A DNA stretch of 64,000 nt from Congeria kusceri (GCA_027627225.1 JAPFQT010000035.1:473501-537500); one strand, 5' to 3'. Numbered from the stretch's first letter, positions 10,871-22,984 are shown. Translations and numbers: made by a program. Notes: generated from the sequence alone by a model not told the origin.

Positions 10871-11912
10871 AAAACTAGAATTGTCACATGAGTGACGGAT
10901 ATACCCCCACAATATGGCCTTGTCACATAACTATGGCATCCATTCGAAAGAAATGGACTGACAGAATGCTTTAATTTGTGGATGGTCAACAGTGTATTTT
11001 GAAAAATTTAATTTCAATAAAAGCCATAACTCTGTCAACATTTAGTGGTTGGTAACCATAATTGAACTTGATCTGTATTTTATGATTTTACACAGTGTGT
11101 ACCAATAATTATTTAAATATGGCAAGCCATTGTTGAGTTATCGTCAGGACACCACCTAATAATTGTGAAGCCAATCACGAGTTATTGTCCATGTTTCTCG
11201 TGAATTTAAGTATAAAAAAATGTGTCAAAATTTTGTGGTTTTTAACCAAAGTTGAACATGACCTGTATTTTATGATGCTACATGTGTACCAATAATTATT
11301 TAAATATGTCAAGCCATTGTTGAGTTATCGTCAGGAAACCATGATTTTAGGGAATTTAAGCCATTAAAGGGCCATAACTCTGTCTAAATTTAGTGAATTG
11401 TAACCTAACTCGATAACCTGTCCCACATCTTATGATGCTTCACATGTATACCAAAAATATTTGAATATGTCAAGACATTACTGAGTTATCATCCGGAAAT
11501 CATGTTTTTAGGGAATTTTAAGTCGAAAAGAGCCATAACTCTGTCAAAATTTAATGGTTTGGAACCAACATTATATATGAGCTGTATTCTATGATCTTAC
11601 ACATGTGTACCAAAAATTATTTGAATATGTCAAGCCTTTCTTGAGTTATCATCCGGACACCATGTTTTTAGGGAATTTTAAGTAAAAAAGGGGCCATAAA
11701 TATGTCAAAATGTAGTGGTTTGTAACCAACATCGAACTTAACCCTTCTTCTATGATGTTACACATGTGTATCAAAAATTATTTGAATATGTCAAGCCTTT
11801 TTTGAGTTATCATCCGGAAACCAAAAACCAACAGACTGACAGACAGACGCGACAGACCGACAAGCTCACTCCTATATATCTCCCCTAAACTTCGTTTGTT
11901 GTGGTATAATAA
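10871..11912 (+). mobile_element. HINE/DINE-like element, family 3, most complete copy
   Basis: The 5' end has actagaatt, a hairpin GTCAC-atga-GTGAC (10883-10896) and ATACCCCCACAA. About six cores of ~165 bp follow, with ggNcataactctgtcaaaat, ttagtggtttgtaacc, gaacttgacctgtatt, atgatgttacacatgtgta, aattatttgaatatgtcaag and gagttatcatccgga. The end has cagactgacagacagac, then ctcccc...gttgtGGTATAATAA, pairing with the 5' motif. There is no coding capacity. Confidence 0.7.
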
Positions 11913-12297
11913 GTAAAGAATTCATTCAAAGTTTTATTGTGATTATATGAGTAGTTAACGGATTACCTGTAGTCAAAAAGTTAGAAGTCCTATAAGACAA
12001 AGGAGTTTTTGGCAAGAACACATATAATATGACATACACGTCTTTCAATTAATTAATTAATTAATAATCAGCCATATACCACACTGCTTCAAAATCATGT
12101 ACCATTGCTTAATCCAATGTTATGAACCTCATCTGCAGTATAATTGTGCACATGTTAAATCATATGCAGTCAGTAATTATTCAATGACTGGTTTCTATGG
12201 CAAAAGTATCAACTTAAAGTCGACATTGATGACACTCTGTATTGCAAAGTTGAAACGGGACACTGTGTTCAATAAACACACATGCCCCGGTTAGTGC
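11913..12297. other. AT-rich DNA; block W and an (AATT)n tract
   Basis: The words aataagtaaagaNttc and attNtg-gattat to tagtc at 11908-11985 recur at 27290-27360. An (AATT)n microsatellite lies near 12046-12068. Nothing else was seen. Confidence 0.45.
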
Positions 12298-12690
12298 TGA
12301 ACAGCCCATTTGAATTATACTAAGGCAAAATAAGGTTAAGGTCAATGTATCGTTGGTGATATGGGTGGATCGGAAATGGTCATAAGCAACAACTGTGTCA
12401 GTATCCAAGCGCTGTAGTAAGCCGTGCTGGTGCAAGACGGAACGGTAAAATCTAGTTAACCAAGAAATAGCCCATTTGAATTATTCTACGTCCAAATTAG
12501 GTCAAGGTCAAAATCAGGTTGGGTGATATGGGTGGATATGGAATGGTCATGAGCAACAACTGTGTGCAAGTATCCAAGTGTTGTAGTTAGCGAGGTTCGT
12601 CATAGACAACATGGTAAAATCTACTTAACCTTTACAAGGACGGACAGGACAATCAATATATGCTTCCTGCATCAAGATGCCGGGGACATA
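12298..12690 (+). repeat. Two-unit tandem repeat, HINE-like family 11
   Basis: Two ~167 bp units start agcccatttgaattat at 12301 and 12468 and share gatatgggtggat, gcaacaactgtgt, gtatccaag and ggtaaaatct. A ggacggacaggacaatca tract and ccggggacataaaaac follow, resembling the 3' ends of the other families. The 5' end was not identified. Confidence 0.55.
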
Positions 12691-12776
12691 AAAACTTCAC
12701 GTGTTGACAGCAAATGCTGTCAAACATTGAGTTCTATATTGCAAACTACCTATATGAGTTGCCAGGTTTTATTAAC

Positions 12777-12863
12777 CATCTTGTGGGCATCACCAATGCT
12801 GCCGAACAGTCAGTCTGCTACCGTGAGGATCGTGTCCATAGCCTCTTCCTGTGTCTCCCCAGC
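12777..12863 (-). pseudogene. Exon-like relic with in-frame TGA (host gene candidate)
   Basis: On the minus strand a pyrimidine-rich tract ending cattgccag is followed by 29 codons: AGETQEEAMDTILTVAD, a TGA, then LFGSIGDAHKM. A donor-like ATG|GTTAAT follows; a second donor-like GTAGTT lies at 12749. The translation is strikingly protein-like on both sides of the stop, and the TGA lies where a CGA to TGA change would explain it. I do not recognise the protein. It may be an exon of a decayed gene, a retained exon with a nonsense allele, or a coincidence. No partner exon was found nearby. Confidence 0.35.
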
Positions 12864-12890
12864 CTGGCAATGACATCAAAGAAAACATGG

Positions 12891-13880
12891 TGAACAATGA
12901 GCTCATACGGATCGTACTTAATGCTCTTTTTAAACTTTTGTCAAAATTCATTTTAACATGATTTTATTGGTCAGATACAGAAAACACGTGTTAAAAATGT
13001 AAACCCTTTAAATAAAATATAACATACACGCACAATACCTTACACAATTATTTGCCATTACAGTCAAACATAAAACTATGCATATTTTGACAATGGAGAT
13101 GAATATAAAATCAAACATTTTATACTCCTGCAATTTCAGTATTTGTAGTCAGACAGAAAATGTAACACTCTCAGACAGCCTGGTTTGCAAAATATAGTAT
13201 GCAGGTCAAAGGTGACGCTATATAAATATATGTGTGTGATTTGTAAGAATCTATCTATTTATTAATTATTCTAAACAAAGAATTGTGTACTAAGAATGGT
13301 TGAATACCAAGTATAGGGTTTCCGGAAGGCCTGTATAGCTCGTCGGGCCCGACATGCCTTCAAAGCAGAAAGTCGTTCGCCGACATGCTTAAATATCGCT
13401 GACATGCTTTAATTTTCAAAGCAACAACCCTTAATACCCCTATCTAATTACACAGATCTTTTATCGATGGGCCATAAACGCACGCTGTATTGATCGATAA
13501 GGTCACACTTCCAACAGTGTGATTGACAAGTGACTGAACGATCTCATTAGCCAATCAACTACGACGATTTTAAGGGTGGAGTTTATACTTTACTATCAAC
13601 TAAAAAGTATTTGACAAGGCATTTTAAAATATTTTATAATTGATTTACCTTTTAATTTATTCCCTGTATTCTCTTATCCGTTTCACAAATTGACAATTAA
13701 AAGAAAAATTAAAACTAATAATGTAATATAGAGCCACATTTCAAACACAATAAGACGTCATCAAACGTCATTCTGTTCGCAAAAACACTGTGCAATTAAG
13801 CACATGACCAGCCTATGAACGTTTCTTTTGTACATGGCGACACAATTTTCACACACTTTTGTAACAAAACACGTTTTTTA
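12891..13880. other. AT-rich DNA, nothing recognised
   Basis: There is one GC-richer patch at 13320-13400 (ggaaggcctgtatagctcgt, cgggcccgacatgcc) that may be the end of an unidentified repeat. There is no open frame of note. Confidence 0.4.
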
Positions 13881-14407
13881 CATGGATATTATTTGGTGGT
13901 TTGTAACCAAAGTAGAACTTGACCTGTATATTATGATGCTACACATGTGTACCAAGAATTATTTCAATATGTCAAGCCATTCTTGAGTTATCATCCAGAA
14001 ACCATGTTTTTAGGGAATTTAAGTCAAGAAGGGGCCATAACTCTGTCAAAATTTAGTGGTTTTTAACCAAAGTCAAACTTGATTTGTATTTTATGATGCT
14101 ATACATGTGTACCCAGAATTATTTGAATATGTCAAGTCATGATTGAGTTATCATCCGAAAACCATGTTTTTTGGGGGGAAGTTACGTTGAAAAGGGGCCA
14201 TAACTCTGTCAAATTTTAGTGGTTTGTAACTAAAGTCAACCTGACCTGTGTTCTCTGATGTTACTCATGTGTACAAAAAATTATTTGAATATGTCCAGCC
14301 TTTCTTGAAATATTATCCGGAAACCATAAAACCAACAGACCAACAAGCTCGTTCCTACATACCCCACCCCCCGAAAAAAAAAATTTCATTTGTATGGGTA
14401 TAACCAA
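13881..14407 (+). repeat. Family 3 fragment, 5' truncated
   Basis: Three cores match those at 10871-11912 (gtggtttgtaacc, gatgctacacatgtgtacc, gagttatcatccNgaaacca). It ends with caacagaccaacaagctc and a C-rich to atgggtataacc terminus. Confidence 0.65.
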
Positions 14408-14535
14408 ACAACAAATTAAACAGACCAAACAGTGTATTTTGTACAAATGTATAAACACGCAAGATGTACTCAGACACGGATGCCCCCACCACACATGTTT
14501 GGACATGACAAAAGGCATGTCGTAAACACTAGATA

Positions 14536-15186
14536 AACAAGAGATGTTTGTAAAACATGTATGCCCCCCCCCCGACTTGCAGCCAAGTTGTAAATATGTG
14601 CAATTGTTAAGAAAATTGTTTAATATGCAAGCCCAATCAAGGTCTCGATATACGTATGAAGTTTCATTAAAATATCTCGATGCTGTCTCAAGTTATTGAG
14701 AGGAAACTGTTTTTCTATTTTTAGTAATGGTGACCTTGACCTTGTCCCACCCACCCCATATGCAATCCCCAGCGAAGTCTCAATATAAGGTATCTATGTA
14801 TGAAGTTGCATTAACCATTTTTCTATTTTTAGTAACGGTGACCTTGACCCCACCCACCCCATATGCAATCCCAAGCGAGGTCTCGATGTAAGGTATCTAT
14901 GTATAAAGTTTCATTAAAATATCTCAATGCGTTCTCAAGTTATTGAGGGGAAACCGTTTGTCTTTTTTTTAGCAACAGTGACCTTGACCTTTGACCTGTT
15001 GACCTCAAAATTTGTAGGGTTCTTCCTTTACTCCCAAGTAACCAGCGTACCAACTTTCATGATCGTAGGTCAAAGCGTTCTCAAGATATTGTGCGGAAAC
15101 GAAAAGGTCTACAGACAGACCTACCGACCGACCGACCGACAGTTGCAAAGCAAGATACCCCCACTTCTTCGAAGGGGGGCATAATA
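14536..15186 (+). mobile_element. HINE/DINE-like element, family 4, intact ends
   Basis: The start is AAACAAGAG, then a hairpin ATGTTT-gta-AAACAT (14544-14558), then GTATGCCCCCC. Cores of ~145 bp carry aatcccaagcgaggtctc, aaggtatctatgtatgaagt, ttcattaaaatatctc, cgttctcaagttattgagNg, ttttctatttttagtaac and gtgaccttgacc. The 3' part has a ctaccgaccgaccgaccgac tract, a CCCCCaCTTC-ttc-GAAG stem and GGGGGGCATAATAA. The frame 14927-15184 is a by-product. Confidence 0.7.
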
Positions 15187-16727
15187 AAAATTATTTGAAT
15201 ATGCCAAGCCTTTCTATATCATACAAAAACCATGTTTTACGGAAAATTAAGTCGAAAATGGGCTATAACACTATCAAAATTCAGTGGGTTGTAACCAAAG
15301 TCGAACTTAAATGGTATTATATGATGTTACACCTATTTACATAAAATAAATCAAACATGTAAAGCCTTTTATGAGTTATTGTGCAGAAACTGTGCTTGTA
15401 GGGAATTTTGGTAGGAAAAGGAGCCATAACTGTGCAGGGTATTCGTTTAACCCGAGCTCCCGGGTTTTGACCCATAATTTTCATGGAAATCATGAAATTG
15501 ACGCATGCTAAAATCCCCCAAAGAGTCATATTGACCCTTGGTAAATGTCTGGATTGGTCATCACTTCCTTTACAACTGAAGCCAGTCAAGGCATTGTCTG
15601 TTATTAACATATTAGGCCTACCTTATCTTAATCCGTTTTGCATTTACTGATAAGATCTTGCCAGGAAGTTATCAGAGTATGTATCTGACCCTTCCACCAA
15701 TGAAAACACAGACATTTTCCATTATGCACCTTTAGCCTCGTTGTGAACTTCTGGTTGTTACACCTTTTGTTACGGCATTTGTGTACTATCAACCTGGATA
15801 ATTCTGATGTTGACATGTTCAAATGTAGATGAAATGATGTTTAAAATGTTAAATAATAACAATATTTTACATAAAATATAATAATCTAAAAACAATATTA
15901 ATTAAAAACACCAGGAACACAATAAAATCGGCCGAACATTTACAACTGTCAATAATTTCGGACAACATTTTCGGATATTTGTTGATAAAACAAACCAAAA
16001 TCAGCATTTTTGCATTTCTTTAATATTGATCAATTATTGCAAAATCTACCATTTAGGGTCTTTCTAAACAATTGTACATCGAATGAAAAAACAAAACAAC
16101 AACACCTAACACAAACTTACAAAGGCTAATTTTAAATATTAGGTCAGCACCAGGTTGTTTTTTATTTTAAATTAGTAATATTTTTTGGTATACTATATTT
16201 ATTAGTATAATGTGAACCTTGAGTTTGTCTGTTTTTGTTTCGGTGACTTGAATATTTGAATTTGACTCTTCAAAATAGAATTTTGACCCTTGAAAATTTT
16301 TTGTCAAAGGGTCAATGACCCTTGAAATTTAAAGTCTACTGAACGCCCTGCTGTGTATAAATTTAGTAGTTTGTAACCAAAGTTGAACCTGACCTGTATT
16401 TCATGATGTTACACATGTGTACAAAAAATTATTCGAGAATGTCAAGCCTTCATTGAGTTAATATTCGGAAATCGTGTTTTTGAGGATTTTCGTCAAAAAG
16501 GGGCCATAACTCTTTCAACATGTAATGGTTTGTAACTTATTCTGAACTTGACCTGCATTTTATGATGTTACACATGTGTACCAAAAATTATTTGAATATG
16601 TCAAGCCTTTTTTGAGTTCTCATCCTGAAACCAAAAACCAACAGACTGACAGGCCGACGGACCAACAGACCGACAAGCTCACTTCTATATAATTCCCCTA
16701 AACTTTGTTTCTGGGGATATAATAACA
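15187..16727 (+). repeat. Family 3 fragment split by a hAT-like insertion
   Basis: Cores of family 3 occupy 15187-15434 and 16351-16727. The break falls inside one core, between gagccataactgtg and tataaatttagtagtttg, and the DNA between is an insertion with its own ends. The right part ends in the usual cagactgacagg tract and a ggggatataataac terminus. Confidence 0.7.
15435..16350. mobile_element. hAT-like non-autonomous element with 5 bp target duplication
   Basis: The ends CAGGGTATTC and GAACGCCCTG are inverted repeats with two mismatches in ten, and CTGTG directly flanks both sides (15430-15434 and 16351-16355). Near both ends the word TTGACCC or TGACCCTT recurs in the same orientation (about 15466, 15538, 16291 and 16316). 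Minus-strand frames inside (15628-15822 and the 15317-15610 frame crossing the left end) show no recognisable domain. Confidence 0.75.
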
Positions 16728-16840
16728 ATGGTGACTCTTTCAGCTTTTAATGCCTGCATGTAGTATAAATGATAACGATTGATGCTTTGTTTTCTAATAT
16801 AAAAAACCTTATAGAATAAACAAGTTTATGAAGCAAAGGG

Positions 16841-17200
16841 AAAATGGGGTCGAGCGTTGCGGCCGCTTTGGTTGCCGCCAAGATTTAGAGCGTTGCTGCT
16901 GGTTTCGGGTCAAGCGGATTTCGGGGAGGTGGGGCCGAGAATTGCTGCCGATTTCTGGCAGATGGTGTCAAGCATTGCGGCCGATTTGGTCGCCCGCTGG
17001 GATTTATAGCATTGGGGCTGATTTTGGGCTGGTGGGGTCGATCATTACGGCCGTTTTCTGGCCCATTTTTGGCAGGTGGGGTCAATTGATTTGGGGAGGT
17101 AGAGTCTAAAGATGCAGCTGATTTTGAGGTGGGGGTCAAACGGAGGACGGTTGTTTCGGTGAGGGGGGGGGGGGGCTAAGGATGCAGATCGGAACAATCA
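16841..17200. repeat. GC-rich degenerate minisatellite
   Basis: Variants of ggtggggtcgaNcattgcgg and ccgattttNggc recur every 30-40 bases in an otherwise AT-rich region, ending in a run of about 13 G near 17165. Open frames on both strands (16828-17109 plus, 16885-17139 minus) come from the low stop density of GC-rich repeats and are not called coding. Confidence 0.6.
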
Positions 17201-18464
17201 CCGATCTCGGCAGGGCTGGGTGTTCAAGATTTTTTTTTGCGGGGTAACAGTGTGAGAGATGCGGCCATGCCATCATTATATCCTGCGGGAAACCCCGCAA
17301 GTAAGAATGAAATGCTCTTAGAACATTACAATTTCAAAAATATTGTTTATTCTTAGTCTTTAGTCTAAGAACATATTGGGGAATATGGGCTATGATTTGA
17401 CAGTACATTCCAGCCTCGGTCACCCATTCCCAAAACAAGAGGGCCATGATGGCCCTAGGTCGCTCACCTAAGTTTAAGGCATCATAATGGCTAATAACAA
17501 GAGAGCAAAATGGCACTGAACCCCTTACCTGAGTATACAAATCTGGGCCTTGCAGGTTCATAAGTTTTTTTAGTCTATATAAATCATGTGACCTACAGGG
17601 CGTGGCCACTTTTTACCCCAGGGGCATAATTTGAAAAATATTTGTAGTGGACCACTATTCAATGTTACATACCAAATATGAAACCACTGGGCCTTGCGGT
17701 TTCAGAGGAGAAGATTTTTAAAGTCATTTTGCTATTTAAATGTATATAAACCATGTGACCCCAGGGGCATCATTGGAACAATCTTTGTAGAGGACAACTC
17801 CACAATGTTTCACGCAAAATATAAAACCTCTGGGCCTTACAGTTTCAACGAGGAAGATTTTTACGGCTCACTTGCCATATAAGTCTATATAAACCATGTG
17901 ATCCACGGGTCATGGTCACTTTTTACCCCAGGGGCATACTTTGAACAATCTTTGTAGAGAACTATTATACAACTTTACATATCAAATACGAAAACACTCC
18001 GGTTTCAGGAGTTTTTAAAGTCATTTTGCTATTTAAGTCTATATAAACAATGTGACCCCCAATGCAGGGCCAGTTTTGACCCCTGGGACATCAGTTGAAC
18101 AATCTTTGTAGAGGACAACTATACAATGTTACATACTAAATACAAAACCTCTGGGCCTTGCAGTTTCAGAGGAGACATTTTTTTAATTCATTTTACTATT
18201 TAACTTTTAAGTCTATATAAACCATGTGACCCCCAGGGTGTGCCCAGTTTTGACCCCAGGAGCATCATTTGAACAATCTTTGTAGAGGACCACCATACAA
18301 TGTTACATACCAAATATGAAACCTCTGGGCCTTGCAGTTTCAGAGGAGAAGATATTTAAAGTCATTTTGCTATTTAAGTATATATAAACCATGTGACCCT
18401 GGGGTGTGCACAGTTTTGACCCCAGGGGCATCATTTTAATAATCTTTGTAGAGGACCACTACCG

Positions 18465-19085
18465 TAAATACTCAGTCATAAGTCGAGATTTTAAGCCTCT
18501 TAAACCTTGGTTATAAATATTATAGTACATTCGACGTACGAGGCAGTTCACAATAAAACATAACATATTCTATTTAAATATTTGTCAAATGCATTTTATT
18601 TCTTACCTGCACATTTGCTAATCAACACAATATAATCCATTCATAATTATCAAAGTTTGGCCTTTCAATAATAACCAACAATTAAGACAAAGCATACCTG
18701 TTTCATTATTAAATAAGATGCAAGCTGTGAATGAAACTATCTACACAATTTTAATTGACTTACTTTCCCCACTATAGCCCCCAGCTAGACTGTCAGCCAC
18801 CAATAAAAAATCAATAAACCTGCAAACAGAACCCAGCTTTTCATGTATAGCATATTGCTAATTAAACTGGATGGAACCGGTTTTTGTCTACATCAAGACC
18901 TGTCAAAGAGGGTTTGGCAGTGATTTCAGCCTCAAGGCATTTTCTGCAGGCTGTACTGTATATAACTTCTTATAAGGGCCAATTTACAGATGTTGTTTTA
19001 TGACCATTCTAACTTGACTTATGGAATGGTTATTATTAGAAATACGTTTCTGGAATATATTTAAACTTCTTGACTTATGAGACCT
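18465..19085. mobile_element. MITE-like insertion in family 5
   Basis: The family 5 core breaks at gaggaccacta and resumes at gttttgaccccagg near 19097. The insert has inverted ends tcataagtcgagatttta and, on the other strand, tcataagtcaagaagttta. The left edge ccgtaaatactc is a common mollusc MITE start (from memory). The 600 bp interior is AT-rich without a frame. Confidence 0.55.
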
Positions 19086-19334
19086 CTACACTTCAAGTTT
19101 TGACCCCAGGGGCATTATTTGAACAATCTTTGTAGAGGACCACTATACAATGTTTCATACCAAATATGAAAACTCTGGGCCTTGCAGTTTCAAATGAGAT
19201 TTTTAAAGTCAATTTGCTATTTAAGTTTATATAAACCATGTGACGCCGGGGTTTGGCCAATTTTAAACCCAAGGGCATCATTTTTGCAATCTTTGTAAAG
19301 GACCACTATACAATGTTCCCAACTAAATATGAAA

Positions 19335-19480
19335 CCTTGACAATGTTGTTATCCGGCGCGTACGAATACCTATTGACGGTATATCACTTTCACGTGATCA
19401 ACTGCCGGATATCAACAAATTTATACGGTCACCGCTTTATTAGGTCACTGTTTGGGTTAGTAGCAGGATAAATCATGTAA
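19335..19480. mobile_element. Small insertion in family 5 with inverted ends
   Basis: Core text stops at atgaaacctt and resumes after about 145 bp at catgtaacccc. The insert holds gttatccggc and gccggatatcaac as inverted arms around a palindromic ttcacgtgatc. Confidence 0.45.
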
Positions 19481-19552
19481 CCCCACTGTACAATTTTACA
19501 TACCAAATATGAAACCTCTGGGCATTGCGGTTTCAGAGATTTTTAAAGTGAG

Positions 19553-19905
19553 GCCTAAAATAAAATATTGTTTGCTTCCTTCCAGCGACCGACCCAGCAA
19601 AATCGCAGCGACCCAAAAAATTGTATAGACCAAAGAAAACTATTTTATTTTATTTGTGTGTAAAAATGCGGGGTGCGAATCCTATAAAAAATATCCAATA
19701 GCTTGTGCAAATCTTACTTTCAAAAGACGCTTATAAAACGACTTTAAACAGACAGTTCTCAGTAACGCGTAATTTGGCGTATTTTGACGCTAGCTTTTAC
19801 GAAAAGGACGCCATAACATTCAGTGTCAGATTCTAGAGTGCAACTATTTCCGCTCGCATATGCATGCTTTTGTAAAGACAACGAACGCCCACCGGGCAAA
19901 AGTCA
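19553..19905. mobile_element. Second insertion in family 5
   Basis: The DNA from gtgaggcctaaaataaaata to acgcccaccgggc is foreign to the flanking core, which resumes with aaagtcattttgcta. It contains ccttccagcgaccgaccca and cgcagcgaccc. Ends and superfamily were not resolved. Confidence 0.4.
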
Positions 19906-20460
19906 TTTTGCTAAGTCAATATATAACATGTAACCACCGGGATGTGGCCAATTTTGACCCCAGGAGCATCATTTGAACAATCTTTGTAGAAAACCACTAC
20001 ATAATGTTACATACCAAATATGAAACCTTGCGGTTTCAGAGAAGAAGATTTGTAAAGTCATTTTGCTATTTAAGTCTTTATAAACCATGTGACCCTATGG
20101 ATGCGGCCAGTTTTGACCCCAGGGGCATCATTGGAACAATCTTTGTACAGGACCACTAGAGGATGTCACAGGTCAAATATGAAAGCTCTAAGCCTTGCAG
20201 TTTTATGGGAAATTTTTAAGTTTTCACTTTTTAAATCTATTTTTAGCTTTGGTGACCTACATATGCAGCGGACTGGAAAGATTTGAACATCTTGGAAAGA
20301 GATCCACCTAAGGATCATTCCCGTGAAGTTTGGTGAAAATCGGTTAGGAGGAGATGTTGTTTAAATGAAAAGTTGACGACGCACACACACACACACACAC
20401 GACAGACAACGTGCGATCACAAAAGCTCACCATGAGCACTTTGTGCTCAGGTGAGCTAAA

Positions 20461-21357
20461 AACAATGGGCAACAACTCTGTAAATATGGAAGAATGAATT
20501 ATGGTCCTTAAACTCTGCACTTCCTCTCAACGTCCTCTATCAATATATGTGATTTTATATAAAATCCCTTTAATACTAATCGGGCTCTGCTCTACACCAA
20601 AAAAATTCATTAAAGGCAATAACTTTATAAATATTGGAAAGAGTTATGGTCCTTGCACTTCCCCTCATTGTCATCTATCATTATATGTAGTTTCATTTGA
20701 ATCCCTTCAATACTAAAGGAGTAATGCTCCGCACAAAAAAATTACACAAAGTGCAATAACTCCGCAATATTGAAGAAATAATTATCGTCCTTGTACTCTG
20801 CATTTGCACTCATTGTCCACTACTATTCTATGACATTTTACTTGAATCAATTCAAAACTAATTGTAGTATGCTCTGCACAAGAAACTAAAGGCTTCGAAC
20901 AAGAAAATTAAACGATGGGCAATAACTCCATAAGAAAGAGTTGTGGTCCTTGCACTCTGCACTTCCTCTCATTTTCCTTTATCGCTATATGAAGTTTCAT
21001 TTGAATCCCTTCAATACTAATGGAGTTATGAGTTATGCTCCGCACAAGAAAATTAAATGAAGGGAAATAACTCTGTAAACTCTCATTGTCCTCTATCATA
21101 ATATGAATTTTCATTTGAATCCCTTTCATGCTTATGGATTTTAGAAAATTAATGCTTCATATAAGGGAAATAACTCTGTAAATATTGAAGAAAGAGTTGT
21201 GGTCCTTGTGCTCTGCACTTCATTTCCTTGTCCTCTACCATTATATGAAGTGTAATCTGAATCCATTCATTACTAATGGAGTTATGCTCTGCACAAGAAG
21301 CGTGGCGGAGAGACAGGAAGACAGATGGACGATGCGATTCCCTTCAGGGGCATAAAA
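20461..21357 (+). repeat. HINE-like family 9
   Basis: About six cores of ~140 bp carry gNaataactctgtaaatatt, gaagaNagagttNtggtcct, ctctgcacttcctctcattg, tcctctatcattatatgaag, ttNaatcccttcaatactaa and ggagttatgctc. The end is acaggaagacagatggacga, then cccttcagGGGCATAAAA. It starts directly after the family 5 terminus, and its own 5' hairpin was not found. Confidence 0.6.
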
Positions 21358-21900
21358 ACAGGGGAATATAGGGACGCTGTCTGGAGCTTCTGACCGCTTT
21401 CAGATGCTGTCCTGAGAATCGGGAATCATTGGGACACATTCTGCGTGATTGGCCACTCTCAACTGTTAGGATTGTCCCTTAACATTCGGGAGACTCAGCT
21501 GCATTTGCATTTGTCCAGACGTTATTGGGATACATTCAAATTCAAGAGAGCGTCTGGACGGTGTCGGGACATACTGGGGACATTATCCGATGGAACGGGA
21601 ATAATATTGCATCAAAAATTATATATACATACATCACGTCTGGCGTATAGCATGTGTGTTGTGCATGTTTGTGTGTGTTTGTCATTCGACAAAACTTTGA
21701 CTGGTTTACCATGAATGCTTCCCAATTATGGATCCTGACAGCGATACAAATAATGAAAAAAAGTCAGGAATGTCAGGATTCTGTCTGGATGCTGTCAAGA
21801 CACTGTCGGATCACAGTTGCGAGAATCAGGATGCTGTCGGCGCTAAGTTGAGACGCTGTCGGGACATAATTGATCTTTTGATCAAAAATTGAATTTCGAG
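21358..21900. repeat. Degenerate array of the word GACGCTGTCGGGA
   Basis: Variants (gggacgctgtctgga, agatgctgtcctgaga, ctggacggtgtcgggacat, tggatgctgtcaagacac, gagacgctgtcgggacata) recur irregularly, mostly in one orientation, with an AT-rich interruption near 21600-21740. Frames over it (21445-21714, 21654-21851) are not convincing. Confidence 0.5.
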
Positions 21901-22639
21901 CCCCGAATCGGAATATTGTCCTGACTTTTGACACATTTTATTTAGGGCACTGTTGGCTAAAGAACTGCAGGAAAAATAGGGAATGTGTAACTGAACCTTA
22001 AATCACTGAATTGATTGTCTACTGTAATGCATGTAAGACATTTCTTCATAAACACCCAAAAAATGAAAACAATTTTACTGCTAAATTGAAGAAAACTTGA
22101 CCAAATTATTATTTTTTTGCTAAAAATAACACTGTAACATGGCAAACAAATTACTACATTTCCAATCTTCACAGATTTAATCGATAAATGGTCAGACTTA
22201 TTTTCCAACAATTTTTATAACAAAGCAAGTACATCTTGTGACACCAAGGCACACTTTTTTCTCTTTTTATTTTATTTTATTCTTCTTAAAGTTCAGTATA
22301 ACAAACATGGCCAAAATCTTAACTACACTATCAAATCGGTACAGCTTCCCGAAATTCCAACCTTTTGATATTTTGGAATAAGTATCATGCTAAACACAAG
22401 CTAACTTGTGATCTGATACCTAGACCAAATCTTAAACCCAATATGTCTGCAAATTAGTCCATGTTTACTAACTGGTTGTTCAGAGTGCAAAACTAATTGA
22501 GTCAACTCCACCTTGGACAGGGATTAATATAAGCATATGCTTGTTTTCCAATCCATATTCAAACTGATTATGTTAATTATATGCATGTGTATTCATGACA
22601 TTGAATAAAATATGTTTAAGCGCGCTCGACTATTCGAAG
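21901..22639. other. AT-rich DNA, nothing recognised
   Basis: No domain-bearing frame, tandem structure or inverted ends were seen. Confidence 0.4.
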
Positions 22640-22936
22640 CAGGGTTGTGGAAATATCACAATTGTTAACTTGTCAATCTACTTGTCGGCAAGAAACAGCC
22701 ACTTGTTCAGTTTTTCTTTCAGTCCTTCCTGATACATTTTTTCATAAAATTACAAACAAAACAATATGTCATTCAAATGTATAAGGGTATAATAAAACAA
22801 TAATTAGCCCCCAACTTAAACCTCACATTTACACCTGAAATTGTACTTGTCCATGGACAAGTAGACAGGAAAAAAATTAATCACTTGTCCAACAGTAACA
22901 TTACCTGCGTCGGGCATAGGATTTCCACACCCGTAT
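22640..22936. mobile_element. Short hAT-like MITE
   Basis: The ends CAGGGTTGTGGAAAT and, on the other strand, CGGGTGTGGAAAT are inverted. The word ACTTGTC or ACTTGT occurs about three times near each end (22667-22712 and 22846-22887). tcgaag flanks the left side and follows the right end after four extra bases, so the target duplication is uncertain. Confidence 0.55.
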
Positions 22937-22984
22937 ATCGAAGTATTTCAGTTGGGACATATTTTGAATAGTGGAAGGGGCATA

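Larger units (their letters stand above)
17433..20460 (+). mobile_element. HINE/DINE-like element, family 5, long copy with insertions
   Basis: The start is AAACAAGA, then a hairpin GGGCCA-tga-TGGCCC (17441-17455), then GCTCACCT. About ten cores of 140-172 bp carry aaaccatgtgacccc, ggccagttttgacccc, aggggcatcatttgaacaat, ctttgtagaggaccacta, caatgttacataccaaatat, gaaacctctgggccttg and aaagtcattttgctattt. A distinct 3' module (tttttagctttggtgaccta, ggatcattcNNgtgaagttt) precedes an (AC)n tract and the hairpin AGCTCACC...AGGTGAGCT (20424-20457), which pairs with the 5' motif. Three unrelated inserts interrupt the cores. Confidence 0.7.

Noticed and set aside
16828..17139. Opposed 93- and 84-codon frames
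   Set aside because: They sit on a GC-rich degenerate repeat where stops are rare; no domain is visible.
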